The notes beneath the pieces were generated by a model. It did no database searches, was not told where the DNA came from, and saw nothing but the letters and a program-made list of their open reading frames with translations. This document shows, piece by piece, positions 16,412-24,544 of a stretch of DNA of 64,000 bases. The stretch's first letter is position 1, and each line of letters starts with the position of its first letter. The DNA is taken from NCBI RefSeq assembly GCF_001708445.1, contig NZ_CP015637.1, positions 4,031,001 through 4,095,000 on the forward strand, in the 5' to 3' direction. The position numbers were made by a program, and so were the translations under genes. Source of the stretch: Pseudomonas fluorescens (GTDB lineage: Bacteria > Pseudomonadota > Gammaproteobacteria > Pseudomonadales > Pseudomonadaceae).

Positions 16412-17071
16412 TCAACTCGGCGGAGTTGTCGACGAACAGCCCGTCACTTGGGGGTAAGTCTGGCAAACCAGCATAATTTTGTTTTTGGGTTCAAAGCCAT
16501 GATCAATCATGCAACGCTGCACTTCTGCAGTGCGCCCGATGCTTGCGACGTCCAGATTCGACCCAAGTGGCTTCGCATAGCCGCACGCATACATCACCGG
16601 CAGGGCTTCGCTGTCATTAGCTACCTTGAATGAAAAATGGCGTGACGCTCCCGCTCTACGCCATGAGACCTGCATACGTTCATCCCGGCCTGAATTAGGC
16701 TTGATTGGGTGAAATGCTTCGTCTTCGACAAACGGTAACGCTTCGAGCTGGGACAAGCTGAGCGGCCTCCCCTGCCTTTCTTCAACACAGGCCGGCATAT
16801 TCTTCATTATGTCGCAGTATTCAAAGCCGTCTTTTCGAGTAAAACCGCGACGCTGCATGCACTGAAAGTGGATTATTTGTTCGTTTATTGGGAAATGGTT
16901 TTGTGGCCCTGCCACAGGGTCGCCACATTCTGCCATTGCGGCTTTAACGCCCTCTACAGAGGTAGAAGCGCGTTTCCATTGGGTGAAAGACGCCGGTGGC
17001 GGACACCCGGTGAGTAAAAGTACCGATGAGATCAGGACTGGGATGGTCATTATCTGAGATTTGCTGAACAT
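16412..17071 (-). CDS. Lipoprotein of unknown function (219 aa)
   Basis: 219 residues with a signal sequence MFSKSQIMTIPVLISSVLLL ending in the lipobox LTGC (Cys about residue 23). AAGGGC precedes the ATG. The mature protein has several cysteines (AECGDP, FQCMQRRGF, YCDIMK, MPACVEE, YACGYA, LVCQTYPQVTGC), suggesting disulfides, and a repeated pattern of Cys-Met-x-Arg/His-x-Gly-Phe (CMQRRGF, CMIDHGF) that hints at internal duplication. It is probably exported to the cell envelope. Unknown family; it lies inside the island. Confidence 0.65.
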   Translation of the reverse strand: MFSKSQIMTIPVLISSVLLLTGCPPPASFTQWKRASTSVEGVKAAMAECGDPVAGPQNHFPINEQIIHFQCMQRRGFTRKDGFEYCDIMKNMPACVEERQGRPLSLSQLEALPFVEDEAFHPIKPNSGRDERMQVSWRRAGASRHFSFKVANDSEALPVMYACGYAKPLGSNLDVASIGRTAEVQRCMIDHGFEPKNKIMLVCQTYPQVTGCSSTTPPS

Positions 17072-17194
17072 ATTTTGCCCTTAATTTATGCCAGGCTACG
17101 CCAATGGCGCCCAAGTCTTTTGGGGGTATCAACTGAGATCACATCTCACCGAATTGAACGACACCAGGCAGAAGCTTTGCTGCGAGACGCGAGG

Positions 17195-18820
17195 TTAGAT
17201 AGCTCGCATCCAATCTAGGGTGCTACGGAAAACGGGAAACTCTTGGTCAATGACCTCCGGCTGCCAGTTCCGGATATTGTCTTCTTGAGCAATGATAGCT
17301 GCCTCTCCCTTCTCCTCGATATTCAATGCGTCCTCAATGCAGCCCATTGGCCAGACCCAGGTTGCAAAGCCCTTCATTGCCTCGTGCGCAGCATTCGCAA
17401 GCGCATGGCCGTCAGCATTTTTCGCAAAGGCAGCCCAACAGTCAGACGCTGAGCCGGTTTTTGAATTCTGAGGCAATCCGTTTCCACCGATCAGAAACCC
17501 TTCAGTTTGGCCGACCACTAGGAGCACAGACCTGACTTTGTCCATCTCTTCGCATTCCTTCGGTAGCCAAGGCCCTCTGGCATGAGTGAATGCAAAATCT
17601 AAATCTGCAATCACGCCGCATTTGATACCCATTGCTGTGAGGACAGAAAAACCTTTGGGAATCGAAGTACAACTACCGAGAGCAACAAAACAGATCCGTT
17701 CGAGCTCAGGCCTGACTCCGTAGAGCTTTTCGTAGATTAGTGGTAGCAGCCTCTGATCAGTCTTGCCCTCGCAGAGAATTACCTTTTCAGCAAAATATAT
17801 CTCAGCGATATTTCCGAGCTCAAAAAGGGTTCGGGATTGTGCTTGTGCCTCTGCCATAGCTTGCGCAACCGCCGCGCCCATCGGAATGCGAACCTCGGAA
17901 CCATTCTCCCGAGATCTGCGCACTATAACCGTCTCAGGCGCGTTATCCCTGCTTACCATCAAGGGCGAATGGGTTGTGAACACGACTTGGTAGCCGGATT
18001 TCGAAAGCACATGCAGTGCTTCCCTAAGGCCTCTGACGCCTTGAGGGTGGAGGAAAATCTCAGGTTCATCGATCAGTAGGAGGCGACGGGCAAGGTCTTG
18101 ATCGCGTGTTTTACGGATGTCGGCCAGAAGCCGGATCAAGGCCATTTGTATCGCACGCTGCGCACCGCTACCTAAAGTGTCGAAACGCCTGGTTTGACCG
18201 GATATCTCGTCGGTCACGTTTAGATCACCGCTCTTGAAAAACTCTTTAACGTCGATTGACGGTACGTCTAGGTTTAACGATAACCCAGGGAAGAAGCTTG
18301 AGAGGGCATTAGTGGCGCTGGTATCGAACTCAGCCAGCAGAGGGGATCTGTTCTCACCATCAGCCCCCAATATATTCCTGACCGCTGCGAGTGCATCCTG
18401 TACTTCTTGGTGGGCAGTGAGGATGGGAGCCATGATTTCATCCAGCAACCCACGAATTGTGCTGCCAGCTTTGCCTTTGCCTAAGTCTTCCTGGACATCA
18501 TCCATTGCGCGGATATGCAACGCTTCGGGTAACAATGCCGAAATGGCTTGAGGCAGCCCTGTCGGATAGGAACGCCAAGAAGAAGGGAGACCTTGCTCAT
18601 CTAGATCAGCATTTTCCCAGACTTCAGTGGTCGGCTTTGTCGAGCCTGAAGCCGAAATCCTTATCCAAAGGTCACCGTTGATGCAATAGGGGGTAATCGC
18701 CGCTTGATGTTTGGCTTCAGGGATTTGTGCAATCAGCTGAGCTGTAATCCCTGACACGCAGGCGCTGATGATGATTGGCTGCTTTAGGGTCACTGGAATT
18801 GTTGCACTCTTAGAGACCAC
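17195..18820 (-). CDS. 5'-truncated OLD-family ATP-dependent endonuclease
   Basis: 541 codons from a GTG at 18820, encoding an ABC-ATPase-like and TOPRIM protein. The signature motif LGSGAQR is at residues 216-222, Walker B LLLIDEPE at 247-254, the H-loop TTHSP near 282-286, TOPRIM CEGKTDQ near 350-356 and the DLD pair D405/D407. OLD proteins normally begin with a Walker A (GxNxxGKS) in the first 45 residues; here none is present, and an in-frame TAA lies three codons before the GTG. The gene abuts the tRNA-Ser terminator. I read it as a gene whose 5' end was lost at the island border. The remaining protein cannot bind ATP normally. Confidence 0.75.
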   Translation of the reverse strand: MVSKSATIPVTLKQPIIISACVSGITAQLIAQIPEAKHQAAITPYCINGDLWIRISASGSTKPTTEVWENADLDEQGLPSSWRSYPTGLPQAISALLPEALHIRAMDDVQEDLGKGKAGSTIRGLLDEIMAPILTAHQEVQDALAAVRNILGADGENRSPLLAEFDTSATNALSSFFPGLSLNLDVPSIDVKEFFKSGDLNVTDEISGQTRRFDTLGSGAQRAIQMALIRLLADIRKTRDQDLARRLLLIDEPEIFLHPQGVRGLREALHVLSKSGYQVVFTTHSPLMVSRDNAPETVIVRRSRENGSEVRIPMGAAVAQAMAEAQAQSRTLFELGNIAEIYFAEKVILCEGKTDQRLLPLIYEKLYGVRPELERICFVALGSCTSIPKGFSVLTAMGIKCGVIADLDFAFTHARGPWLPKECEEMDKVRSVLLVVGQTEGFLIGGNGLPQNSKTGSASDCWAAFAKNADGHALANAAHEAMKGFATWVWPMGCIEDALNIEEKGEAAIIAQEDNIRNWQPEVIDQEFPVFRSTLDWMRAI

Positions 18821-18872
18821 CTCATTTTATCCAGGGAGTGGCACGCCCTACCCCATCTCTCGTCCGAAAAAA

Positions 18873-18909
18873 CACAAAAAAAGGGCCTAGATTTTCATCT
18901 AAGCCCTTG
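18873..18909 (-). terminator. Terminator of tRNA-Ser
   Basis: AAGGGCCTAGAT and ATCTAAGCCCTT form a stem with one mismatch region, followed by a run of T on the minus strand. It lies 15 bases beyond the tRNA 3' end. Confidence 0.8.
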
Positions 18910-18924
18910 ATTTTGTTGAGTTCG

Positions 18925-19015
18925 TGGCGGGAAACCAGGGATTCGAACCCTGGAGACGCTATTAACGTCCGCCGGTTTTCAAGACCGGTGCATTCAACCA
19001 CTCTGCCAATTTCCC
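18925..19015 (-). tRNA. tRNA-Ser(TGA)
   Basis: 91 nt on the minus strand. The acceptor stem pairs GGGAAAT (5') with GTTTCCC (3'), followed by G and encoded CCA. The anticodon loop is CTTGAAA within CCGGT/ACCGG, giving anticodon TGA, which reads UCA/UCG/UCU codons. The long variable arm (GACGTTAATAGCGTC) is typical of serine tRNA. The T-arm is CCAGGGTTCGAATCCCTGG. The last 24 bases also occur at 6680-6703 (island border). Confidence 0.97.
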
Positions 19016-19167
19016 TTGCGCGTCACAGGATTATAGTAGCCCATCCCGTCTCAGCGGGCGCCATAATACCCGAATGAAACACACTGTCAAACTCTCGCCA
19101 TCGCTTGTTACAGAGCGTCTGTTATGATCTTTGCGACTGAACGTTTCAAAACTGAAGGAGTGTCGCC

Positions 19168-19839
19168 ATGCGCGAACAGAATTACGCAGTGAATGGTAAC
19201 GCGCAGGCTGAGCAGCTTGAAGTCAGCCGCGTCTTGCGCAACACGTACGGCTTGCTCGCCCTTACCCTCGCATTCAGCGGCGTAATGGCGTTCGTGGCCC
19301 AACAGATGCGTGTTGGCTATCCGAATATCTTTGTCGTGTTGATCGGTTTCTATGGCCTGTTCTTCCTGACCAACAAGCTGCGTGACTCGGCCTGGGGCCT
19401 GGTGTCGGCCTTTGCGTTGACCGGTTTCATGGGCTTTATCCTCGGCCCGATCCTTAACCGTTACCTGGGCATGGCCGGCGGTGCGGAAGTGGTCAGCTCG
19501 GCGTTTGCCATGACCGCCCTGGTATTTGGTGGTCTGTCGGCCTACGTGCTGATTACCCGCAAGGACATGAGCTTCCTGGGTGGTTTCATCACCGCTGGCT
19601 TCTTCGTGTTGCTGGCCGCGGTGGTCGCGGGCATGTTCTTCCAGATCAGTGGCCTGCAACTGGCAATCAGCGCAGGGTTCGTGCTGTTCTCGTCGGTGTG
19701 CATCCTGTTCCAGACCAGCGCCATCATCCACGGCGGTGAACGCAACTACATCATGGCGACCATCAGCCTGTATGTGTCGATCTACAACCTGTTTATCAGC
19801 CTGTTGCAGATCTTCGGCATCATGAGCCGCGACGACTGA
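19168..19839 (+). CDS. yccA: Bax inhibitor-1/YccA family membrane protein
   Basis: 223 residues with seven predicted transmembrane helices; GAAGGAG precedes the ATG. The BI-1 family traits are visible: a short cytosolic N-terminus (MREQNYAVNGNAQAEQLEVS), a run of evenly spaced hydrophobic helices, and the C-terminal acidic/charged end (LLQIFGIMSRDD). In E. coli YccA modulates FtsH proteolysis. The gene follows the tRNA-Ser in the same relation as in other pseudomonads. It ends at a bidirectional terminator facing murB. Confidence 0.92.
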   Translation: MREQNYAVNGNAQAEQLEVSRVLRNTYGLLALTLAFSGVMAFVAQQMRVGYPNIFVVLIGFYGLFFLTNKLRDSAWGLVSAFALTGFMGFILGPILNRYLGMAGGAEVVSSAFAMTALVFGGLSAYVLITRKDMSFLGGFITAGFFVLLAAVVAGMFFQISGLQLAISAGFVLFSSVCILFQTSAIIHGGERNYIMATISLYVSIYNLFISLLQIFGIMSRDD

Positions 19840-19852
19840 TTCATCCCGCAAT

Positions 19853-19890
19853 AAAAAATGCCCCGTATCGAAAGATGCGGGGCATTTTTG
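19853..19890. terminator. Bidirectional terminator between yccA and murB
   Basis: AAAAATGCCCCGTA and TGCGGGGCATTTTT form a long stem with A-run and T-run on both sides, serving both convergent genes. Confidence 0.9.
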
Positions 19891-19913
19891 TTTCCAGCGC
19901 TTGGCGTGGATGC

Positions 19914-20933
19914 TCAGTACTGGTTCGGCTCCATTTCCAGCTCGACGTTAAAGCGTTCGGCGATATCGCGCTGGATACGCAGCGCCAGGTTCGCTATATC
20001 GTGCCCTGTGGCGCCGCCATAGTTGACCAGCACCAACGCCTGCATTTTATGTACACCTGCGTCGCCATCCCGAAAGCCCTTCCAGCCAGCCTTATCGATC
20101 AGCCAACCGGCGGCGAGCTTCATCTGCCCGTCCGCCTGGGGGTAGGCCACCAGGTCCGGGTAAAGGCCCCGTAGCTCTTCGGCCAGCGCCTGGGAAACCA
20201 ATGGGTTCTTGAAGAAACTACCCGCATTGCCCAGCTCCGCCGGATCCGGCAGTTTTTCCCGACGAATGCTGCAAATCGCCCGACTGACATCGCTCGGGGT
20301 TGCCTCGGTGATCCCCTGCCCGGCCAGGCGCTGCTGCACTGGACCGTAGTCTAGTTTCAGATGGCTGGCGCGGCTGAGGGCAAAACGCACCCGTAGAATC
20401 AGCCAGCGCCCGGTCTCATGCTTGAACAGGCTGTCGCGGTAGGCGAACTGGCATTCTTGCAGGCTGAAATCCCGCAGCTCGCCGGTCTGGCGATCCAGGG
20501 CCGTGAGGCCGGCAAACACATCCTTGATCTCCACGCCGTAGGCGCCGATGTTCTGCATCGGTGCCGCACCGACGGTGCCGGGGATCAGGCTGAGGTTTTC
20601 CAGGCCGCAAAAGCCGTGTTCGAGGGTCCACAGCACAAACGGGTGCCAGGCTTCGCCCGCTTCGGCCTCAACCACCACGTGCAGGCCATCATCGTGCAGC
20701 ACGCGAATGCCCTGGGTTGCCATGCGCAATACCAAGGCCGGGATGTCCTGGGTCAGCAGCAAATTGCTGCCCCCGCCGATCACCAGCAGCGGTAACGCAT
20801 GCACAGCAGCGCAGGCCAGCGCTTCACGGACATCGTCGTCGCTATGGGCCTCGGCGAACAATTGGGCGCGCACATCGATGCCAAAGCTGTTGAATGGCTT
20901 GAGCGACACCTGCGTAAGCACGTGCAAGGTCAT
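19914..20933 (-). CDS. murB: UDP-N-acetylenolpyruvoylglucosamine reductase
   Basis: 339 residues. Cytoplasmic FAD enzyme reducing UDP-GlcNAc-enolpyruvate to UDP-MurNAc with NADPH in peptidoglycan synthesis. Family landmarks are GGGSNLLL near residue 54, the FAD-binding stretch IPGTVGAAPMQNIGAYG near 138-155, and the catalytic-serine loop GNAGSFFKNP near 235. The length fits the type I enzyme. Its start overlaps the phosphatase gene by four bases, so it is the last gene of a minus-strand operon. Confidence 0.96.
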   Translation of the reverse strand: MTLHVLTQVSLKPFNSFGIDVRAQLFAEAHSDDDVREALACAAVHALPLLVIGGGSNLLLTQDIPALVLRMATQGIRVLHDDGLHVVVEAEAGEAWHPFVLWTLEHGFCGLENLSLIPGTVGAAPMQNIGAYGVEIKDVFAGLTALDRQTGELRDFSLQECQFAYRDSLFKHETGRWLILRVRFALSRASHLKLDYGPVQQRLAGQGITEATPSDVSRAICSIRREKLPDPAELGNAGSFFKNPLVSQALAEELRGLYPDLVAYPQADGQMKLAAGWLIDKAGWKGFRDGDAGVHKMQALVLVNYGGATGHDIANLALRIQRDIAERFNVELEMEPNQY

Positions 20934-21394
20934 AACCGCCCCTTCAATTCGATCACCAATAAGTCACAGGCTCGCTCGATCAGGTCCAGGACCCGTTCAA
21001 AGCCTTGTTCACCTTCGTAATAAGGGTCTGGCACCTCGTCCACCTCGGCGTCGTAGCGACGCAGGAACAAGTCCAGCTCCGCCTTGCCCTGCACTGGCTG
21101 CAGCGCTTTGAGGTTGCGCAGGTTGCTGTGGTCCATGGCCAGGATCAGGTCGTAACGCGCAAAGTCGGCACGAGAGACCTGCTGGGCGCGCTGGGCCGAC
21201 AGGTCATAACCGCGCAGCAGCGCTGCACGCTGACTGCGCTGGTCCGGCGGGTTGCCGACATGCCACTCACCGGTCCCCGCAGATGCCACGTCGACCTGGT
21301 CGGCCAACCCGGCTTCGCGCAACTTATGGCGCAGTACGCCTTCTGCGGTGGGCGAGCGGCAGATATTGCCCAGGCAGACAAACAGGACCTCCAT
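20930..21394 (-). CDS. Low-molecular-weight protein-tyrosine phosphatase
   Basis: 154 residues. The P-loop FVCLGNICRSPTAEG near residue 5 contains the C(X)5R(S/T) signature, and the acid DP motif appears in VPDPYYEGEQGFE. It removes phosphate from phosphotyrosine in the cytoplasm. In other bacteria members control tyrosine kinases of polysaccharide export, but no such kinase is near here. It is coupled by overlapping codons to murB downstream and kdsB upstream. Confidence 0.93.
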   Translation of the reverse strand: MEVLFVCLGNICRSPTAEGVLRHKLREAGLADQVDVASAGTGEWHVGNPPDQRSQRAALLRGYDLSAQRAQQVSRADFARYDLILAMDHSNLRNLKALQPVQGKAELDLFLRRYDAEVDEVPDPYYEGEQGFERVLDLIERACDLLVIELKGRL

Positions 21395-22158
21395 CAGGCC
21401 CCCAGCAGGCGACGGACGCGCTCGAGGTCTTCCTGGGTGTCAACGCCCGCAGGAGGAGCTTCCAGGGCATCGCCTACGTGGATGCGCACGCCATGCCACA
21501 AGGCACGCAATTGCTCCAGGGATTCAGTATTTTCCAACCAGCAGGGGCCCCAACTGACGAAGTCATGCAGGAAGCCGGCGCGGTAGGCGTAGATACCGAT
21601 ATGGCGGCGATACGGGACGCCCTCCGGCAACACGTCGCGACTCTGGGCGAACGCGTCCCGCGCCCATGGCAAGGTCGAACGGCTGAATGTCAGGGCCAGA
21701 CCGTTGATATCGCTCACCACCTTGACCACGTTCGGGTTGAACAGCGTGTCAATGTCCTCGATCGGCTCGGCCAGGGTCGCCATGCGCGCTTCGCCATGGG
21801 CCGCCAGATTGGCGGCCACCTGGTCAATCACGCGCGGTGGAATCAACGGCTCGTCGCCTTGCACGTTGACCACGATCGCATCGGGCGCCAGGCCAAGCTT
21901 GGTGGCCACTTCGGCCAGGCGGTCGGTACCGGAATTATGGTCTTCGCGGGTCAGCACCGCTTCGGCACCAAACCCTTTGCAGGCTTCGATGATCCGCGGG
22001 TCATCGGTCGCCACCACGACTCGCTCGGCGCTGCTCTTGCAGGCCTGTTCCCACACCAGTTGGATCATCGGCTTGTCGCCGATCAGTTGCAGCGGCTTGC
22101 CCGGCAAGCGCGTCGAGGCATATCGCGAGGGAATGACAACGGTAAAGGCGGTGGTCAT
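21394..22158 (-). CDS. kdsB: 3-deoxy-manno-octulosonate cytidylyltransferase
   Basis: 254 residues. Activates KDO with CTP to CMP-KDO for lipopolysaccharide. The N-terminal nucleotide loop is [15 protein letters not shown] (residues 9-23), and [12 protein letters not shown] near 97-108 is the conserved GDEP motif. Overlaps the Trm112-like gene start by four bases. It belongs to the lpxK-Trm112-kdsB block conserved in gamma-proteobacteria. Confidence 0.96.
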   Translation of the reverse strand: MTTAFTVVIPSRYASTRLPGKPLQLIGDKPMIQLVWEQACKSSAERVVVATDDPRIIEACKGFGAEAVLTREDHNSGTDRLAEVATKLGLAPDAIVVNVQGDEPLIPPRVIDQVAANLAAHGEARMATLAEPIEDIDTLFNPNVVKVVSDINGLALTFSRSTLPWARDAFAQSRDVLPEGVPYRRHIGIYAYRAGFLHDFVSWGPCWLENTESLEQLRALWHGVRIHVGDALEAPPAGVDTQEDLERVRRLLGA

Positions 22159-22340
22159 TTATCCAGGCGCTCATCGGTAGTCAGGGTGCGAGCTTCGCTT
22201 TCCAGCATGACCGGAATGCCATCACGGATGGGATAAGCCAGGCCAGCGCCCTTGCTGATCAGCTCGGTTTTGTCGGCGCTGAGCTTGAGCGGGCCTTTGC
22301 AGATCGGGCAAGCGAGGATATCGAGCAGTTTGGTGTCCAT
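22155..22340 (-). CDS. Trm112 family protein (YcaR-like)
   Basis: 61 residues starting [20 protein letters not shown] with a zinc-type CPxC near residue 11, and [20 protein letters not shown]. Matches the YcaR/Trm112 group, small proteins that can act as partners of methyltransferases; no partner methyltransferase is adjacent. Located between lpxK and kdsB as in most Pseudomonas. Confidence 0.92.
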   Translation of the reverse strand: MDTKLLDILACPICKGPLKLSADKTELISKGAGLAYPIRDGIPVMLESEARTLTTDERLDK

Positions 22341-22364
22341 GAGTGTTTCCTGGAAAGAAGCGTT

Positions 22365-23375
22365 TTAAGGCAAGAGGCGGTCGGGTAACAGGCGCATCAA
22401 CTGCGTGTCGAACCAAGCGACAAACGCCGGCGACGGTACCGCATCCACCGCAAGGTACCACCAGTCTGGCCGGGCAAAGGCGCGGCACTTCACCGCGTCC
22501 TTCTCGGTCATGACCAGTGGTAATGACGGCGTGAAATTCAGGACTTCGGCGCTGTAGGGCGCGTGGTCGGCGAAAGCATGGGGTATTGGACGCCAGTGTA
22601 GCGTCTCGAGGGTGTTGAAGAAACGTTGCGGGTTGCCGATGCCAGCGACCGCATGCACCTGCTGGCCCATCGGAAAATGATCGACCGACTGGTGCTCGCC
22701 GCTGTGCAGATTGACCAACGTGGTGGGCAGCAGACGAAAGGCAAAACCGTCGTCGCGGTCCGTAGTGGCACCATTGTAGAGCAGCGCATCAACGCTCTGC
22801 AGGCGCTCCATCGGCTCGCGCAATGGCCCGGCCGGCAGGCAACGGCGATTGCCCAAGCCGCGCGCGGCGTCAATCAGCACCAGTTCAAGGTCGCGAGCCA
22901 GGCGGTAATGCTGCAGGCCGTCGTCAGAGAGGATCAGGTCGAGGTTGTCACTGGCCAGCAAGGCCTTCACTGCGCGACTGCGATCGGGATCGATCATCAG
23001 TGCTACACCGCTGCGCTGCACGATCAGCAAGGGCTCGTCGCCGGCCACTGCGGCGCTTTGGTCGGCCTCGACGCGCCATGGCAACTGCGGCGGCTTGGCG
23101 CCATACCCACGACTGACCACCCCCACACGCAAGCCACTGCGCCGGCAATGCTCGATCAACCATAGGATCAACGGCGTCTTGCCAGTGCCTCCTACGGTGA
23201 TATTACCGACCACAACCACAGGCACCGGCGATTGATAGATGTCGCCCTCGCCCGCCACGAAACGCGCACGCTTGCGCTGCACCACCCGGCGATACAGACA
23301 CTCCAGCGGCCGCAACAGCGTGAGCGCCGGATGACCTTCGTACCAAGCCTTGAGCAAACGATCGGACATGGCCAT
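22365..23375 (-). CDS. lpxK: Tetraacyldisaccharide 4'-kinase
   Basis: 336 residues. Phosphorylates the 4' position of the lipid A disaccharide at the inner membrane. The P-loop is [16 protein letters not shown] near residues 55-70, with [17 protein letters not shown] later. The N-terminus ([20 protein letters not shown]) fits a membrane-associating segment. Overlaps exbD by one base, so both are in the same operon. Confidence 0.96.
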   Translation of the reverse strand: MAMSDRLLKAWYEGHPALTLLRPLECLYRRVVQRKRARFVAGEGDIYQSPVPVVVVGNITVGGTGKTPLILWLIEHCRRSGLRVGVVSRGYGAKPPQLPWRVEADQSAAVAGDEPLLIVQRSGVALMIDPDRSRAVKALLASDNLDLILSDDGLQHYRLARDLELVLIDAARGLGNRRCLPAGPLREPMERLQSVDALLYNGATTDRDDGFAFRLLPTTLVNLHSGEHQSVDHFPMGQQVHAVAGIGNPQRFFNTLETLHWRPIPHAFADHAPYSAEVLNFTPSLPLVMTEKDAVKCRAFARPDWWYLAVDAVPSPAFVAWFDTQLMRLLPDRLLP

Positions 23376-23803
23376 CAGGGTTGGCTCGCCGCCTCGACCG
23401 TGGACATGCGCAGATGGCTGAAACCCAGCTTGCCGGCGGCATCCATCGCGGTGATCACGGCTTGATGCTGGGTCTTGCCATCGGCACTGATGGACAGGGG
23501 CATCTTGGTGTCGCCACCGGATTCCTTCTGCAAGGCCTCCATCAGGCTATTGAGGTCGTTTTTTTCCAGCAACTGATTGTTAACCGAAAACACCCCGTCG
23601 GCGCTGATGGCGATGTCCAGTTGCTTGACCTCCTGGTCCTCGGCCGGCGACCCGCTCACTGCTTCCGGCAAGTCGACGCGCAGCTCGGTCTGTCGGGTGA
23701 AGGTGGTGGTGACGACAAAAAACAGCAGCAGGATAAACACCACGTCAATCAGCGACGCAAGGTTGATATCGACATTTTCCCGTTGCTTGCGGCGAAATTT
23801 CAC
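23375..23803 (-). CDS. exbD: ExbD/TolR-type biopolymer transport protein
   Basis: 142 residues. Single N-terminal transmembrane helix ([20 protein letters not shown], residues 14-33) carries the conserved aspartate (LIDVVFIL) of the proton channel, followed by a periplasmic domain. It pairs with the ExbB gene immediately upstream to use proton-motive force. No TonB is next to them, so the partner is not fixed by context. Coupled to lpxK, as is typical in Pseudomonas. Confidence 0.93.
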   Translation of the reverse strand: MKFRRKQRENVDINLASLIDVVFILLLFFVVTTTFTRQTELRVDLPEAVSGSPAEDQEVKQLDIAISADGVFSVNNQLLEKNDLNSLMEALQKESGGDTKMPLSISADGKTQHQAVITAMDAAGKLGFSHLRMSTVEAASQP

Positions 23804-24435
23804 GCTTTGCCCTCGACCAGGTCCACATCACGGTCGCCCTGCACCACTTCCACCAGCTTGATGGCTTCCTGCTCCATGCCCACCACCAGTTCATCGATGC
23901 GGCGCTGCAGGAAGCGATGGAAGAACACCGAGGGAATACCGACCATCAGGCCCGCGGCCGTGGTGATCAATGCCTTGGAAATACCGCCGGCCAGCACGGC
24001 AGCGTTGGTGGTCATGCCGGAGCCCGTGAAGGCGCTGAAAATATCGATCATGCCCAACACCGTGCCCAGCAGGCCGAGCAACGGCGCCATGGCCGCGATG
24101 GTACCCAGGGCGTTGATGTAGCGCTCCAGCTCATGGATGACGCGGGCAGCCGCTTCTTCAATGCACTCCTTCATGATCTCGCGACCATGCTTGGAGTTGG
24201 CCAGGCCGGCGGCGAGAATTTCACCCAGCGGTGAATGGGCGCGCAGCTCCTTGAGCTTTTGCTTGTCCAGTTGCTTGTTCTTGATCCAGCCCCAGACCTG
24301 CCCCAGCAGATGCTCCGGGGTGACGCGACTGGCGCGCAGGGTCCACAGGCGTTCGGCAACGATGCCGAGTGCGGCGATGGAACTCATGATGATCGGCAAC
24401 ATCATCCAGCCGCCGGATTTGACCAATTCCCACAC
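23800..24435 (-). CDS. exbB: ExbB/TolQ/MotA-type proton channel protein
   Basis: About 211 residues with three transmembrane helices. I start at GTG (24435), with GAGGGG before it, giving VWELVKSGGWMMLPIIMSSI. The open frame goes a further 71 codons upstream, but that part is not like the family. Conserved regions include RYINALGTIAAMAPLLGLLG and GTVLGMIDIFSAFT near residues 120-150. Forms the inner-membrane channel with ExbD. Overlaps exbD by four bases. Confidence 0.93.
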   Translation of the reverse strand: MWELVKSGGWMMLPIIMSSIAALGIVAERLWTLRASRVTPEHLLGQVWGWIKNKQLDKQKLKELRAHSPLGEILAAGLANSKHGREIMKECIEEAAARVIHELERYINALGTIAAMAPLLGLLGTVLGMIDIFSAFTGSGMTTNAAVLAGGISKALITTAAGLMVGIPSVFFHRFLQRRIDELVVGMEQEAIKLVEVVQGDRDVDLVEGKA

Positions 24436-24544
24436 AGTGAATGTCCCCTCGAAAAAGTGCGCCACTTTACCATATAGGTTCGGCAGCAGGGTTCGTCGGC
24501 CATGGACCCGCCTCTCACGGGCTCCGGTCTTTGGTAACGCAGGA

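Larger units (their letters stand above)
6680..18948. mobile_element. Decayed genomic island in tRNA-Ser(TGA)
   Basis: About 12.2 kb between two direct copies of the tRNA-Ser 3' end. The content is accessory: two chemoreceptor-type proteins, a recombinase fragment, a frameshifted endolysin, phage-like small genes, a photolyase operon, hypothetical proteins and a truncated OLD-type ATPase. Genes inside look less GC-rich than the core genes on either side. The integrase expected beside the tRNA is missing, and only a short recombinase fragment survives at about 8.83-9.06 kb. The element is therefore probably immobile by itself. Confidence 0.75.
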
